Source: Loktanella fryxellensis (GTDB lineage Bacteria; Pseudomonadota; Alphaproteobacteria; Rhodobacterales; Rhodobacteraceae). Taken from it: a DNA stretch of 64,000 bases. The position numbers and the translations under genes were made by a program. The notes beneath the pieces were generated by a model. The model did no database searches, had not been told where the DNA came from, and was given only the letters and a program-made list of their open reading frames with translations. Shown piece by piece: positions 44,619-53,690 of the stretch (position 1 is the stretch's first letter; each line of letters opens with the position of its first letter). The DNA lies in the NCBI RefSeq assembly GCF_900110065.1, contig NZ_FOCI01000003.1, positions 124,001 through 188,000 on the forward strand, read 5' to 3'.

Positions 44619-45428
44619 ATGGACCCACATGGCGCAGCGCAGTTCGGCACGGTCGCGGCACACGCGCCGATGATGCGGGCAAAGGTGGTGCGGCGTGTCC
44701 TGCGTCCGGTCCGGTCGGCCCGTGTCCTGCTGGCCCCACGCCGCACCAGCGGCAGCGACCGCGTGCTGGGGACGCTGCTGGCCGCCATCGCGGGTGCGGC
44801 CAATGCGGGCGGGTTCTTTGCGGTCGGGCAATACACCTCTCACATGACCGGCTACCTGTCGCTGGTGGCGGACAACGTGGCGACGCTGCAATGGCGGATC
44901 GTGCTGCTCAGCACGCTGGCCATCGTGGCGCTCGTGGCGGGGGCCGCGACCTGCACGCTCCTCATCACGTGGGCCAGACGGGTGTCGCACTGGCACCAAT
45001 ATGCCTGGCCGCTGTGTGCGCAAGGCGTCCTGCTGGGGTCGTTCGCGCTGGGTGCCGTGCTGGATGGCCCGGCGTGGCGCATCGCGGCGCTGGTGCTGCT
45101 GTGCTTCATCATGGGGATGCAGAACGCGATGATCACCAAGATTTCCGGCGCGCGCATCCGCACGACCCACGCCACCGGCATGGTCACGGACATCGGGATC
45201 GAGGTCGGCCGCGCCGTCCATGCCCGCATCTGGCGCGACGGCACCGTGATGCCCGACCGGATGAAGCTGGCGATCCTGCTGCAGCTCGTCACCGCCTTCG
45301 TGGTGGGCGGCGTGGCGGGGGCCGTGGGTTACGGTCTGGTGGGCTTCCTGTTCTCGCTCCCGCTGGCGGCGATCCTGCTGATCCTCGGCCTGTGGGGATC
45401 GACGGGCAGGACGGGCCTGCGCCCTTAG
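44619..45428 (+). CDS. YoaK/DUF1275 family membrane protein
   Basis: A membrane protein of the DUF1275 (YoaK) family with about six helices. The family core is LLAAIAGAANAGGFFAVGQYTSHMTG, followed by LLCFIMGMQNAMITKISGARIRTTHATGMVTD, both highly characteristic. No transport substrate is known. Start uncertain: ATG 44619 (MDPHGAAQ) gives 269 aa; MM at 44670 is another choice, and the first 50 residues are not family-like. Ends in a 4-base overlap with the convergent hemerythrin gene. Confidence 0.85.
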   Translation: MDPHGAAQFGTVAAHAPMMRAKVVRRVLRPVRSARVLLAPRRTSGSDRVLGTLLAAIAGAANAGGFFAVGQYTSHMTGYLSLVADNVATLQWRIVLLSTLAIVALVAGAATCTLLITWARRVSHWHQYAWPLCAQGVLLGSFALGAVLDGPAWRIAALVLLCFIMGMQNAMITKISGARIRTTHATGMVTDIGIEVGRAVHARIWRDGTVMPDRMKLAILLQLVTAFVVGGVAGAVGYGLVGFLFSLPLAAILLILGLWGSTGRTGLRP

Positions 45429-45997
45429 CCGCCCAGATCGCTGCTGCCGTATTTCAGCATCACCGGCACGACCAGATCCTCCTCGTCGGTCAGGTGGCGG
45501 TTCAGCAGGCGGTCCATGTCGTTCAGTGCCGCCTTGAACGTCGCGGCGTTGTCCTGCACCACGCCCCGATCGTCCAGCCGCGTGAGCAAGCCGTTCGCGC
45601 CTGCGACAAAGGCGGACAGGTGCCCGTCCAGCGCATGGTGATCCGCGTCGAGGATGTCGAACCCGCGCGCGATGCGGGTGTCGCGGGCCTGCAGTTTCGG
45701 GAAGTAATAGGTATCCTCGATCGTGTGGTGGTCGTGCAGCCCGTTCACCAACTGTCCGCCATAGCGCGAGATCTTGTTGGCAAAGGACGCCACCTCGATC
45801 TTGCGGTCCAGCAGCGCCTCGGTGTTGGACTGCATCTCGCTCAGCAGGCGGCGGAACATCAGGTGGCGGTCCAGCCAAAAAGAGATCAGTCCGTCGAACT
45901 GCGTGTGCTGGGTCCAGCCCTGCCGCGGATAGGCGTCCAGCAACACGCGCAGCGCGTCTGGCAGGCCGTCGCGGTGTTCCAGCGTCAGGTCGGTCAT
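45425..45997 (-). CDS. Hemerythrin-like (HHE) protein
   Basis: A 190-aa helical protein from ATG 45997. The HHE metal-binding pattern is visible as HDHHTIEDTYYFP, then DHHALDGHL, and HLTDEEDLVVPVML, giving the histidines and acidic residues for a non-haem di-iron site. Such proteins handle oxygen, nitric oxide or iron repair. Its stop codon overlaps that of the YoaK-like gene by 4 bases. No linked nitric oxide or iron-sulfur gene helps to choose a role. Confidence 0.85.
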   Translation of the reverse strand: MTDLTLEHRDGLPDALRVLLDAYPRQGWTQHTQFDGLISFWLDRHLMFRRLLSEMQSNTEALLDRKIEVASFANKISRYGGQLVNGLHDHHTIEDTYYFPKLQARDTRIARGFDILDADHHALDGHLSAFVAGANGLLTRLDDRGVVQDNAATFKAALNDMDRLLNRHLTDEEDLVVPVMLKYGSSDLGG

Positions 45998-46058
45998 CGG
46001 CGGCATCCTTTGCACGGGGCAGGGCAGGGTTAGCCGCTGCACAGCCCCCCTGTCCATC

Positions 46059-46091
46059 GCCCGCACCGCACAGCGTATGTGCGGTGCGGGC
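46059..46091 (-). terminator. 14-bp perfect stem-loop after tamB
   Basis: GCCCGCACCGCACA-GCGTA-TGTGCGGTGCGGGC, placed 5 bases beyond the tamB stop on the minus strand and upstream of the hemerythrin gene. No T-run follows. It probably ends or protects the tamA-tamB transcript. Confidence 0.65.
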
Positions 46092-46096
46092 CTGTC

Positions 46097-49000
46097 TCAG
46101 TAGTCCCGTTCGAAGAACACGCCGATGCTGGTGTCGCCGTCTGCACCCGCCGTCCCCTTGGCCGTGATCTCGTCCGTGATGTCGAGGTTCAGGTTGATCT
46201 CGGTCGACCCGTCGCTGCCGATGGTCACGTCGGTATAAAGGTTGTCGCTCAGATACTTGCCAGCCCGCACGGCGGCGTTGCCTTCGGCATCCGTGGTCAC
46301 GTCGAAGTCGTCCAGACCGATGCCGGACCGGAACCCCTCGATCAGCCCGCCACCCCCGCGACCGGCCAGCTCGCCCACGGCGGCGGCCAGCTGCACCGCC
46401 TGCAGGGGGCTGATCTCGGAGATGTCGCGCCCGAAGATCAGCTGCGACAGCACCTCGTCCTGCGGTAGGTCTGGGACCGACTGGAACGTCACCTCCGGGT
46501 CGTTGGCGGGGCCTTCGACGACGATATTGATGGTGGTCCCGGTGTCCGCCTGTGTCGTGGCGACAAGGCGGATGTAGGGGATGAAGTCGCCCTGCAGCGA
46601 CGCCGACCCTTCGGTCAGGTCGAAGCGCTGCTGCAGGATGCTGATGCGCCCGCGCTGCAGGTCGAACTGGCCCACGGGGACGATGTTGGCCGTGGTCCCG
46701 CCCAGTTGCAGGCTGCCGCCCAGTTCCGCATCGACGCCGCGACCCCGGATGAAGATGCGGTTGGGCGCGTTCACGGTCACGTTCAGCGGATAGGCGGGGC
46801 CGCCGCCGCCGGATGCTTCCGCCGCTGCGGCGGCACCGCCGTCGACGGCGACCTCTGCCCGGTTCAGGGTCTGCACGACCTCGGGGCTGGGGTTGATGTG
46901 CGTGACGTCCGGCAACTCGCCCAAGGCGCCGATGCCCGACGACGGCACGCGGACGTTCGTCTCGCCCAGTGCCAATTGGCCCGCAATGGCGGCGCCGCCA
47001 GCCAGCGGCCCGCTCACGGTGATCTGGCCGTTCACGACGGTCTCATAGAGGTTGGGGTCCCGCAGCTCGACCGCGTTCACGTCCAGCGTCAGGCTGCCGT
47101 CGAACGGAGACGCGAGCGTCACGGGGCCGTTGATCGCGATGCTGCCGCCCGACTGCACGTCGCCGGTCAGCGCGACCTGCGCCTGTCCACCGTTCAACTT
47201 GATCGTGGCGTCGATCCCTTCCAGCGCCTGCGCAAGACCGGGATCGGCCAGCCGCGCGCCGGTGGTGCTGATGGTGCCGGTGACCGACGACAGGGCAGGG
47301 GGGCCGTTGGCGGCGATGGCGAAATCCGCCACCCCCTCCAACCGCCGCGGATCGAGGAAGGGGTTCGCGAGCCCCAGCGGCGCGTTGCCGTTGATGTCGA
47401 GGTCCAGCGTCCCGTCGGCCCCCACCGCACCCTGCGCCGTGGCACTGATGCCGCCCGGTCCGGTCGCGTCGATGTCCAGCGTATAGCCGCCCGCCGCCGT
47501 GCGACCGACGTCGCCCTGCGCCGTCACCGGCCCCGACAGGGCGTCGGTGAACAGTCCGATGTCGGCAAGGCGTGCAACGACGGTGCCCGATGCCGCACCG
47601 CCGTCCCCTGCGGTCAGGTTACCCGATGCGCTGACCTGCGGGAACGCCACGTCGAAGGACCGCATGGTGATGTCCGCCCCCGCCTTGGCCGCATCGAGCG
47701 CGATGCGACCCTGACCCGCCAGCAGCTGGTCCACCGTCGCATTGCCTATCCCTAGGTCGCTGGTGCTGGCGTTCACCTGCGCGTCAAGCTGGCTCAGATC
47801 CGGCAACAGCGTGCCGTCCGCCTGCACCGTTACGCCGCCCGACAGGGGCAGGCCCGCCAGCGTGGCGAACTGCGACAGATCGCCCAGCACCGCGTCCAGC
47901 GTGCCGGTGATGCGATAGTCGTCCTCTTGCGAAGCGACCTCGGCGTCCAGCGTCACGTCGGTGGCGACGCCCTGCGCCGTCAGGTCGACCTGCGCCGTGC
48001 CCGTCGCATCGCGGCTGGCGGTCAGCGCGATGTCCACCGGACCGTCGAGGCCTTGCGCCAACGCCCCCGCATTGTCCAGCCGCCCGCGGATGTCGGCATC
48101 CAGTGGCCCGGTTAGCCCACCTGCGGCGTCGCCCTGCAGCATCAGTTGCGGCGTTGCGACGTTCAGGTCGGTCAGCGCAAAGGCATCCGGCCCGGTCCGC
48201 GCCACGCTGGCACGGACGCGCCCGTCGCCTGCCAGCAGCGCGTCGGCCTGTGCGATGCCGGTCGCCAGATCGCGGGTCGTGCCGTCCAGTGTCACGTCGA
48301 ACAGGCTCAGGTCCGGCAGCAGGCTGCCCTGCACCGCCATGTCGATGCCACCTGCGATATCCTGCCCGGCCAGTGCCGCATAGGGCGCAAGATCGGCCAC
48401 GGCGGCGTCGATGTTTCCGGTGATGCGGTACTTTTCGGTCGGTGCGGCCACGGCCACGTCGGCGGCGATCGCGGTGCCGGGACCGTCCGCGCGAAGCGTC
48501 GCCTGCGTGAGGCCCGCGTCGTCGCGCGTGGCGTCCAGCGTCACCGCCAGCGGTCCGGTCAGGCCGTCTGCGATCAGGCCGATCTCGGACACGCGCAGGT
48601 CGGCATCGACGCTGAGCGGTCCGGTCAGCCCGCCATCCGCATCGGCGGTCAGCGACAACTCCGGCGTCTGCACCACCAAGTTGCGCACCAGATAGCGGTC
48701 GGTGCCGATCAGGCCGACCTCTCCTCTGATGGTGCCCGCGCCGGTCAGCAGCGGGTCGATCTGGGCAAGGCCCGTCTGCAGGTCCGTGGTGGCCGCGTCG
48801 ATCTGGGCGGTGAACCGCGTCATGTCCGACAGCAGGGTTGCGTTGACGGTCACGTCGGCGGCCCCGGACAGGTCCTGACCACTGACCTGCGAATAGACGC
48901 TCAGATCCGTGACGGCGGCGGTCACCGTCGCATTCGCGGTCTGGCCGCCTTCCGCCGGATCGACGGCGCCTGTGGCGGTCAGTGTCGTGGCGGGCGCGGT

Positions 49001-50887
49001 GCCGTCCACGTCGAACACGATGTTGCCTGTGGCGTTGCGCGTCGCGGTGCCGGTGATGGACGCTGGCCCTTCCACCCCCGGCGCGATCAGGGCCACATTG
49101 CGCACGGTGACGGCAAAGCGCGCGTCGCTGTCCACGCTCGTGATGTCCGCATCCGCCGTCACGGTCGCCTCCGGCGTCGTGATCGTCAGATCCTCCAGCC
49201 GCGTGCCTGCGGTGTCGCGCACGGCGCGCAGGACCACCGTACCGGTCCCGGTCAGCACCGGGTCGAGCTGCGGGATGTCCACCGCAAGATCCTGCGTCGT
49301 GGCGTCCAGCCCGATGTCGAACAGCCCGTCCAGCGGTGTCGCGGTCACGGTCAGCTCGGCCTGTGCCGCACCACCCAGATTGCGCCCGACGAGGGTCGAG
49401 AACCGCTCGATCGCCTCTGCCGCCACGGTCACGTCGGCCTGCGTCATGAACCCGTCGGTGGGGCCCGCGATGGTGGCCTGCGCGTTCAATTCCACGCCGG
49501 GGCCGGTCAGGGTGAATGCGGTGACTTCGGTCGGCGCATTCTCGACCCTCGTCAGGGACAGACGCCCTTCCAGCGTGTCGCCGAACGCCTGTGCGGCACC
49601 GGCGTCGTCCAGCGCCACGCCAGTCGCGGCATAGTCCAGATCGGCGGTGAACCGGCCTGTGGCCGGGCCGTTGCCATCCTCGATCACGCCGCCACCGCCA
49701 AGGGTGATCGCGGCGATCCCCAGACCGGGGCGGTCGAAGTTCGTGATGTCGAAATCCGCCGTCCAGTCGTCGCCTGCGGACTGGTCGTAGTTCAGCGCGA
49801 GGGCCACGTTGTCCACATAGGTCTTGGGTCCGCCGATGGGCAGCAGCACGGGCGCGCCGCCAGCGTCGCGCACGTTGCCGGTCAGCGCGATGCGCTCGGG
49901 CCAGCCGTTCGGCCCGATCAGGACCTGACCGTTCAGCGCGATGCTTTGCGCGCTCAGGTCCAGCGTGGTCAGGGCGAAACCGCCGCTGCCCGCGCTGCCG
50001 GCGGCGACCAGCGTCACGTCCGGGCCGAAGAAATCGGCGTAATCCGCCGCCAGCAACGGTGTCAGGTCGCCGCCGATGTTCAGAGCGAACCCGGTCTGGC
50101 CGTCGATGGTGTTCAGCGCGAAATCGCCGCTGATGCGGTCCTGCCCCCCCGTGGCCAGCGTGATGTCGGCGGCATATTCGGAAATCGGCGCTTCACCGGC
50201 GATGGTCAGACGCACGGAGGGACGGTCCGGCAGGTTCAGCAGGCGGGCGGCGATGCCGTCCTCTGCCTCTTCCACGTTCAGGGTCAGGCCCAGCACGCCG
50301 GTATCGTTGTCGTAGGCGCCATCGATCACGAAAAGGCCGCTCTGGCCGTCCAGCCGGTTGGCGGTGACGTTGGCGCTGCCTTCGCCGCCCGCCAGCATCG
50401 CGGTGCCGGCAACGGTCAGGGCCACGGGTTCGCCAAGGAAACTCTCGCCCAGCTCGATCCGGGCGACGTTCAGGGTGTCGAGGTTGATGCCCACCGGCAG
50501 GTTGGGCAGCGAGAACGGCTGCGCCTCGGGCGAGGGCAGGTCGGCACCGGGAACGGGGGCGCGTTCGACGCGGATCAGAGCGGCGGTCAGTTCCTGCACG
50601 TCAATGCGGCCGCGCAGCAGGGCGGCACGGTTCCAGTCCAGCACCATGTCGTTCAGTTCCAGCCAGACGCCTTCGCTGTCGGCGACGGTGATCCGCTCTA
50701 CGCTCGCGCGCGACGACAAGGCACCCTGAAAGCCCACGATGTCCACGATGCGGTCATCGCCGGTCAGGTTGTCCTGCAACAGCCGCGTGAGATAGCCTTC
50801 GCCGTCGTCATCCGGGGCGGGTTCGTCCTGCGCCAACAGGGCAAAGGGCAGGGTCAGCAGGACCAGCAGGCACAGGAAATATCTCAA
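46097..50887 (-). CDS. tamB: Translocation and assembly module subunit TamB
   Basis: AsmA-like protein spanning the periplasm, with roles in outer-membrane assembly and phospholipid transport together with TamA. The 1596-aa protein has an N-terminal signal-like segment (MRYFLCLLVLLTLPFALLAQ) and the C-terminal DUF490/TamB domain (about 1250-1596), with FIPYIRLVATTQADTGTTIN and PQDEVLSQLIFGRDISEISP. The middle contains four tandem repeats of about 171 residues (about 497-1175). It ends in an aromatic residue (FFERDY). Its ATGA overlaps the tamA stop. Larger than E. coli TamB (about 1260 aa), because of the repeats. Confidence 0.93.
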   Translation of the reverse strand: MRYFLCLLVLLTLPFALLAQDEPAPDDDGEGYLTRLLQDNLTGDDRIVDIVGFQGALSSRASVERITVADSEGVWLELNDMVLDWNRAALLRGRIDVQELTAALIRVERAPVPGADLPSPEAQPFSLPNLPVGINLDTLNVARIELGESFLGEPVALTVAGTAMLAGGEGSANVTANRLDGQSGLFVIDGAYDNDTGVLGLTLNVEEAEDGIAARLLNLPDRPSVRLTIAGEAPISEYAADITLATGGQDRISGDFALNTIDGQTGFALNIGGDLTPLLAADYADFFGPDVTLVAAGSAGSGGFALTTLDLSAQSIALNGQVLIGPNGWPERIALTGNVRDAGGAPVLLPIGGPKTYVDNVALALNYDQSAGDDWTADFDITNFDRPGLGIAAITLGGGGVIEDGNGPATGRFTADLDYAATGVALDDAGAAQAFGDTLEGRLSLTRVENAPTEVTAFTLTGPGVELNAQATIAGPTDGFMTQADVTVAAEAIERFSTLVGRNLGGAAQAELTVTATPLDGLFDIGLDATTQDLAVDIPQLDPVLTGTGTVVLRAVRDTAGTRLEDLTITTPEATVTADADITSVDSDARFAVTVRNVALIAPGVEGPASITGTATRNATGNIVFDVDGTAPATTLTATGAVDPAEGGQTANATVTAAVTDLSVYSQVSGQDLSGAADVTVNATLLSDMTRFTAQIDAATTDLQTGLAQIDPLLTGAGTIRGEVGLIGTDRYLVRNLVVQTPELSLTADADGGLTGPLSVDADLRVSEIGLIADGLTGPLAVTLDATRDDAGLTQATLRADGPGTAIAADVAVAAPTEKYRITGNIDAAVADLAPYAALAGQDIAGGIDMAVQGSLLPDLSLFDVTLDGTTRDLATGIAQADALLAGDGRVRASVARTGPDAFALTDLNVATPQLMLQGDAAGGLTGPLDADIRGRLDNAGALAQGLDGPVDIALTASRDATGTAQVDLTAQGVATDVTLDAEVASQEDDYRITGTLDAVLGDLSQFATLAGLPLSGGVTVQADGTLLPDLSQLDAQVNASTSDLGIGNATVDQLLAGQGRIALDAAKAGADITMRSFDVAFPQVSASGNLTAGDGGAASGTVVARLADIGLFTDALSGPVTAQGDVGRTAAGGYTLDIDATGPGGISATAQGAVGADGTLDLDINGNAPLGLANPFLDPRRLEGVADFAIAANGPPALSSVTGTISTTGARLADPGLAQALEGIDATIKLNGGQAQVALTGDVQSGGSIAINGPVTLASPFDGSLTLDVNAVELRDPNLYETVVNGQITVSGPLAGGAAIAGQLALGETNVRVPSSGIGALGELPDVTHINPSPEVVQTLNRAEVAVDGGAAAAAEASGGGGPAYPLNVTVNAPNRIFIRGRGVDAELGGSLQLGGTTANIVPVGQFDLQRGRISILQQRFDLTEGSASLQGDFIPYIRLVATTQADTGTTINIVVEGPANDPEVTFQSVPDLPQDEVLSQLIFGRDISEISPLQAVQLAAAVGELAGRGGGGLIEGFRSGIGLDDFDVTTDAEGNAAVRAGKYLSDNLYTDVTIGSDGSTEINLNLDITDEITAKGTAGADGDTSIGVFFERDY

Positions 50888-52692
50888 AACGCTTGTCCGA
50901 TCCCGATATACACTTCGACACTCTTGAACTGTTCGTCGCCCGTGGCGGGCGTGCCCACGTCCAGACGGATCGGGCCGATGCCCGTGTCATAGCGCACGCC
51001 CAGCCCCACGCCGTCCTGCGACGCGCCGTCCGTCAGCGGCGTCTCGGTCCGCGCGACATAGCCGTAGTCGTAGAACCCCACGACGCTGATCGCGTCGGTG
51101 ACACCCACCCGCGCCTCGAGCTGCACACCCGCAAAGGACGCGCCGCCCGTCTTCAGCGTGATGCCGTCCACGGTCTGATCGATACCCAGCGATTTGTAGG
51201 CCTGACCGCGCACGCTGCCGGACCCGCCGGAGTAGTAGAGGAAATCGGCGGGCGCTTCGGTCAGGTCGGCCCCGATGACGCTGCCGACCTGACCGCGCGC
51301 GGCCACGGTAAAGCGGTCGGTTGCCCCCGCGCTGTAGTAGATGCGCCCGTCCAGATAGGCGCGCGCGCCGCTGGCGCCGCCATCCACCGACAAAAACGGC
51401 GTCGCCTGCGCGTCGATGTAGTAGCCGCGCTTGGCATTGGTGTCGCTGTCGCGCCGATCGTAGGTCGCGGCGAGCGGCGCCGTCAGCAGCGTGTAGTTGC
51501 GCCGCCCCAGCGCCGTCTCCTCGCGCGCGGTCAGCAGGCCTATGCCGGCCTGCACCTCCAGCGCGTCGCTCAACCGGCGGGTCGCCAGCACTTCCGCGCT
51601 GAAACGGTCGATCAGGTAGTCGGGCTCGTCCTCTCGCGCGATTTCCGCGGTGCCGGTCAGGTCGGTGTCCGCGCCATAGATCGCGGGGATGCGCAGCGAC
51701 GTGCCAAGGCTGTAGTCGGTGCCGCCGGTCCCGCCGCCAAGCCCCGCGATGGTGGCGTCGAAGCGCAGGTTTTCCGCCCCGCCAAAGATGTTGCGGTGCA
51801 TCCAGTACCCGTTCAGGCGCACGCCTTCGACGGTGGAATACTCCACGCCAGCCCCGATCCGGCGGGGCAGGGATTCCGCGATGGTCGCGGTGATGGGCAG
51901 GGTGTCGCCGGGACCGGCCACCTCTGCCTCGGTCAGGGACACGCTGTCGAAGGCCCCGGTTTCGCGCAAACGACGCGCGGATTGCGTCAGGTCGTCTGGG
52001 CTGTAGATCTCGCCCACCGGCAGGCCCGCGATGCGCGTGATCGCGTCCGTCCGCACGGCGGCGTTGCCCACCACGCGCAGCGCGCCGAAGGTCAGTTGCC
52101 GCCCCGGTGCGATGGTCACGCTGGCGTCCAGCACATCTTCGGTCTGGCGGGCGACGATGCTTTGATCGGCCACCGTGACAAGGGCGTAGCCCTGATTGCG
52201 CCACGTGTCCCGTGCGGCCCCTGCGGCCTGCCGGATCGTGTCGGCCAACGCGGGTTCGCCGGTGGCGAACCCTTCCGGCAGGTCCGTGCCGGGGGCGAGG
52301 GGGGCGACCGACGCCTGGCCGAACGAGAACAGCGGGCCGGGATTCACGGTGATCGCCACCGTGTCGATGCGGTCGGGGGCAGCCAGCGGGGCAAGGCCCG
52401 ACGCCTCTGTCCCGTTGACGCGGATGCTGATGGTGCCGCCGTAGTAGCCAGCGGCATAGAGCGCGGTCAGCAGGCGGCGGTAATCGGCGCGGGCGGCGGC
52501 TACGTAATCCTGCGGGACGGGTGGATCGGCGGCTTCGTCTGACCCGAGGCTGCGGGACAGGGCCGCGTCCTGCAGCAGCGTCACCAGATCCTCGTCCGCG
52601 CCGGGTGCGTCCAGCGTGACGGTCTGCGCCAGCGCCAGCGTGGCCGTCGTCATCATCAGGACCGCGGCCCCACCAAACTGCTTTAACTTCAC
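50884..52692 (-). CDS. tamA: Translocation and assembly module subunit TamA (Omp85)
   Basis: Omp85-family outer-membrane protein partnering with TamB. The 602-aa protein starts at GTG 52692 (read Met-KLKQFGGAAVLMM), with a signal peptide to about residue 22. POTRA domains occupy about 25-260 (for example RTDAITRIAGLPVGEIYSP). The 16-strand barrel follows with the conserved Omp85 motif ASFAGVQLEARVG and YYSGGSGSVRGQAYKSLG, whose RGQ corresponds to the VRGF lid. It ends in the barrel signature EVYIGIGQAF. Downstream tamB overlaps by 4 bases. Confidence 0.94.
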   Translation of the reverse strand: MKLKQFGGAAVLMMTTATLALAQTVTLDAPGADEDLVTLLQDAALSRSLGSDEAADPPVPQDYVAAARADYRRLLTALYAAGYYGGTISIRVNGTEASGLAPLAAPDRIDTVAITVNPGPLFSFGQASVAPLAPGTDLPEGFATGEPALADTIRQAAGAARDTWRNQGYALVTVADQSIVARQTEDVLDASVTIAPGRQLTFGALRVVGNAAVRTDAITRIAGLPVGEIYSPDDLTQSARRLRETGAFDSVSLTEAEVAGPGDTLPITATIAESLPRRIGAGVEYSTVEGVRLNGYWMHRNIFGGAENLRFDATIAGLGGGTGGTDYSLGTSLRIPAIYGADTDLTGTAEIAREDEPDYLIDRFSAEVLATRRLSDALEVQAGIGLLTAREETALGRRNYTLLTAPLAATYDRRDSDTNAKRGYYIDAQATPFLSVDGGASGARAYLDGRIYYSAGATDRFTVAARGQVGSVIGADLTEAPADFLYYSGGSGSVRGQAYKSLGIDQTVDGITLKTGGASFAGVQLEARVGVTDAISVVGFYDYGYVARTETPLTDGASQDGVGLGVRYDTGIGPIRLDVGTPATGDEQFKSVEVYIGIGQAF

Positions 52693-52750
52693 CCTCGGCC
52701 CCTCGTCACTGTCGAAACGGACTTTAGCGGAACGGGATACGAAGGCAAAC

Positions 52751-52779
52751 GACGCCGGGGCGTATCCGCCTGCGGCGTC
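52751..52779 (-). terminator. Stem-loop between truA and tamA
   Basis: On the minus strand GACGCCG-CA-GGCG-GATA-CGCC-C-CGGCGTC folds into an 11-bp interrupted stem, followed by GTTTGCC. It lies 47 bases past the truA stop and 58 bases before the tamA start, and could end truA transcription. Confidence 0.45.
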
Positions 52780-52826
52780 AGCGGTTTTGCGCGGGCCGGG
52801 ACCTTTGGGTCACAGGCTGCGACAGA

Positions 52827-53594
52827 TCAGGCAAACGGATCGACCGGATAGCGCACACCGTCCAGATAGAGGCCATGCGCCGGGCAGACCGGACCGCAGG
52901 CGGTGCGGTCGCGGGCGGCCAGCGCGGTGGCCACGTCGTCCGGCTGCCACGCCCCGCAGCCCACCCGTTCCAAGGTGCCCACGATGCTGCGCACCTGATT
53001 GTGCAGGAACGACCGGGCGCGCACGCGGATCGTCACCTGCTGGCCCAGCGGTGACGGCACGCTGGCCACGCTGACCGCATCCAGCGTGCGGATCGGGCTG
53101 TCCGCCTGACAATGGGTCGCGCGGAACGTGGTGAAATCGTGCCGCCCCAGCAGGTGGTCCGCCCCCGCCTGCATCGCTTTCGCATCGAGCGGCGTCTTGA
53201 CCTGCCACGCCCGGCCCGCATCCAGCACCAGCGGCGCGCGGCGCGCAGTGATGCGGAACAGATAGCGCCGTTCCAGCGCGTCGAACCGCGCGTGCCAGTC
53301 CGGGGCCACGGGGGCGCAGGCGATCACGGCGACGGGCAGGGGCTTCAGGTGGTAATTCAGCGCCTCCGACAGCCGGAACGGGTCCCAGTCGGTCGCCATG
53401 TCGCAATGCGCCACCTGCGCCGTGGCATGGACGCCGGAATCCGTGCGCCCTGCGGCGGCGATGGTGTGATCGCCCGGTTCCAGCCGGGCCAGCGCCGCCT
53501 CGATCGTGCCCTGCACGGACTGCTGGTGCGACTGGCGCTGCCACCCGGCAAAGGGGGCGCCGTCGTATTCGATCTTCAGGGCATAGCGGGGCAT
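52827..53594 (-). CDS. truA: tRNA pseudouridine(38-40) synthase TruA
   Basis: Isomerises uridines 38-40 in the tRNA anticodon arm. The 255-aa protein starts at ATG 53594 ([19 protein letters not shown]). The catalytic aspartate is D52 in [17 protein letters not shown]. Further conserved parts are [16 protein letters not shown] and [17 protein letters not shown]. No accessory domain. Divergent from ycjX. Confidence 0.95.
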   Translation of the reverse strand: MPRYALKIEYDGAPFAGWQRQSHQQSVQGTIEAALARLEPGDHTIAAAGRTDSGVHATAQVAHCDMATDWDPFRLSEALNYHLKPLPVAVIACAPVAPDWHARFDALERRYLFRITARRAPLVLDAGRAWQVKTPLDAKAMQAGADHLLGRHDFTTFRATHCQADSPIRTLDAVSVASVPSPLGQQVTIRVRARSFLHNQVRSIVGTLERVGCGAWQPDDVATALAARDRTACGPVCPAHGLYLDGVRYPVDPFA

Positions 53595-53690
53595 GGCGTC
53601 GCTTAGGCCGTGGGGGCGGTCAAATCAATCCCTACCAAAGGTGGGGCACACAGCCTATCTGTCGCAGGACGATGACGAAGGGATGCGCCC

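Noticed and set aside
41791-44739. 982-codon minus-strand open frame
   Set aside because: Antisense to acs, which has all adenylate-forming motifs. No recognisable domain in the antisense product.
48146-50992. 948-codon plus-strand open frame
   Set aside because: Antisense to tamB, which has a signal sequence, repeats and the TamB domain. The antisense product is low-complexity and lacks a ribosome site.
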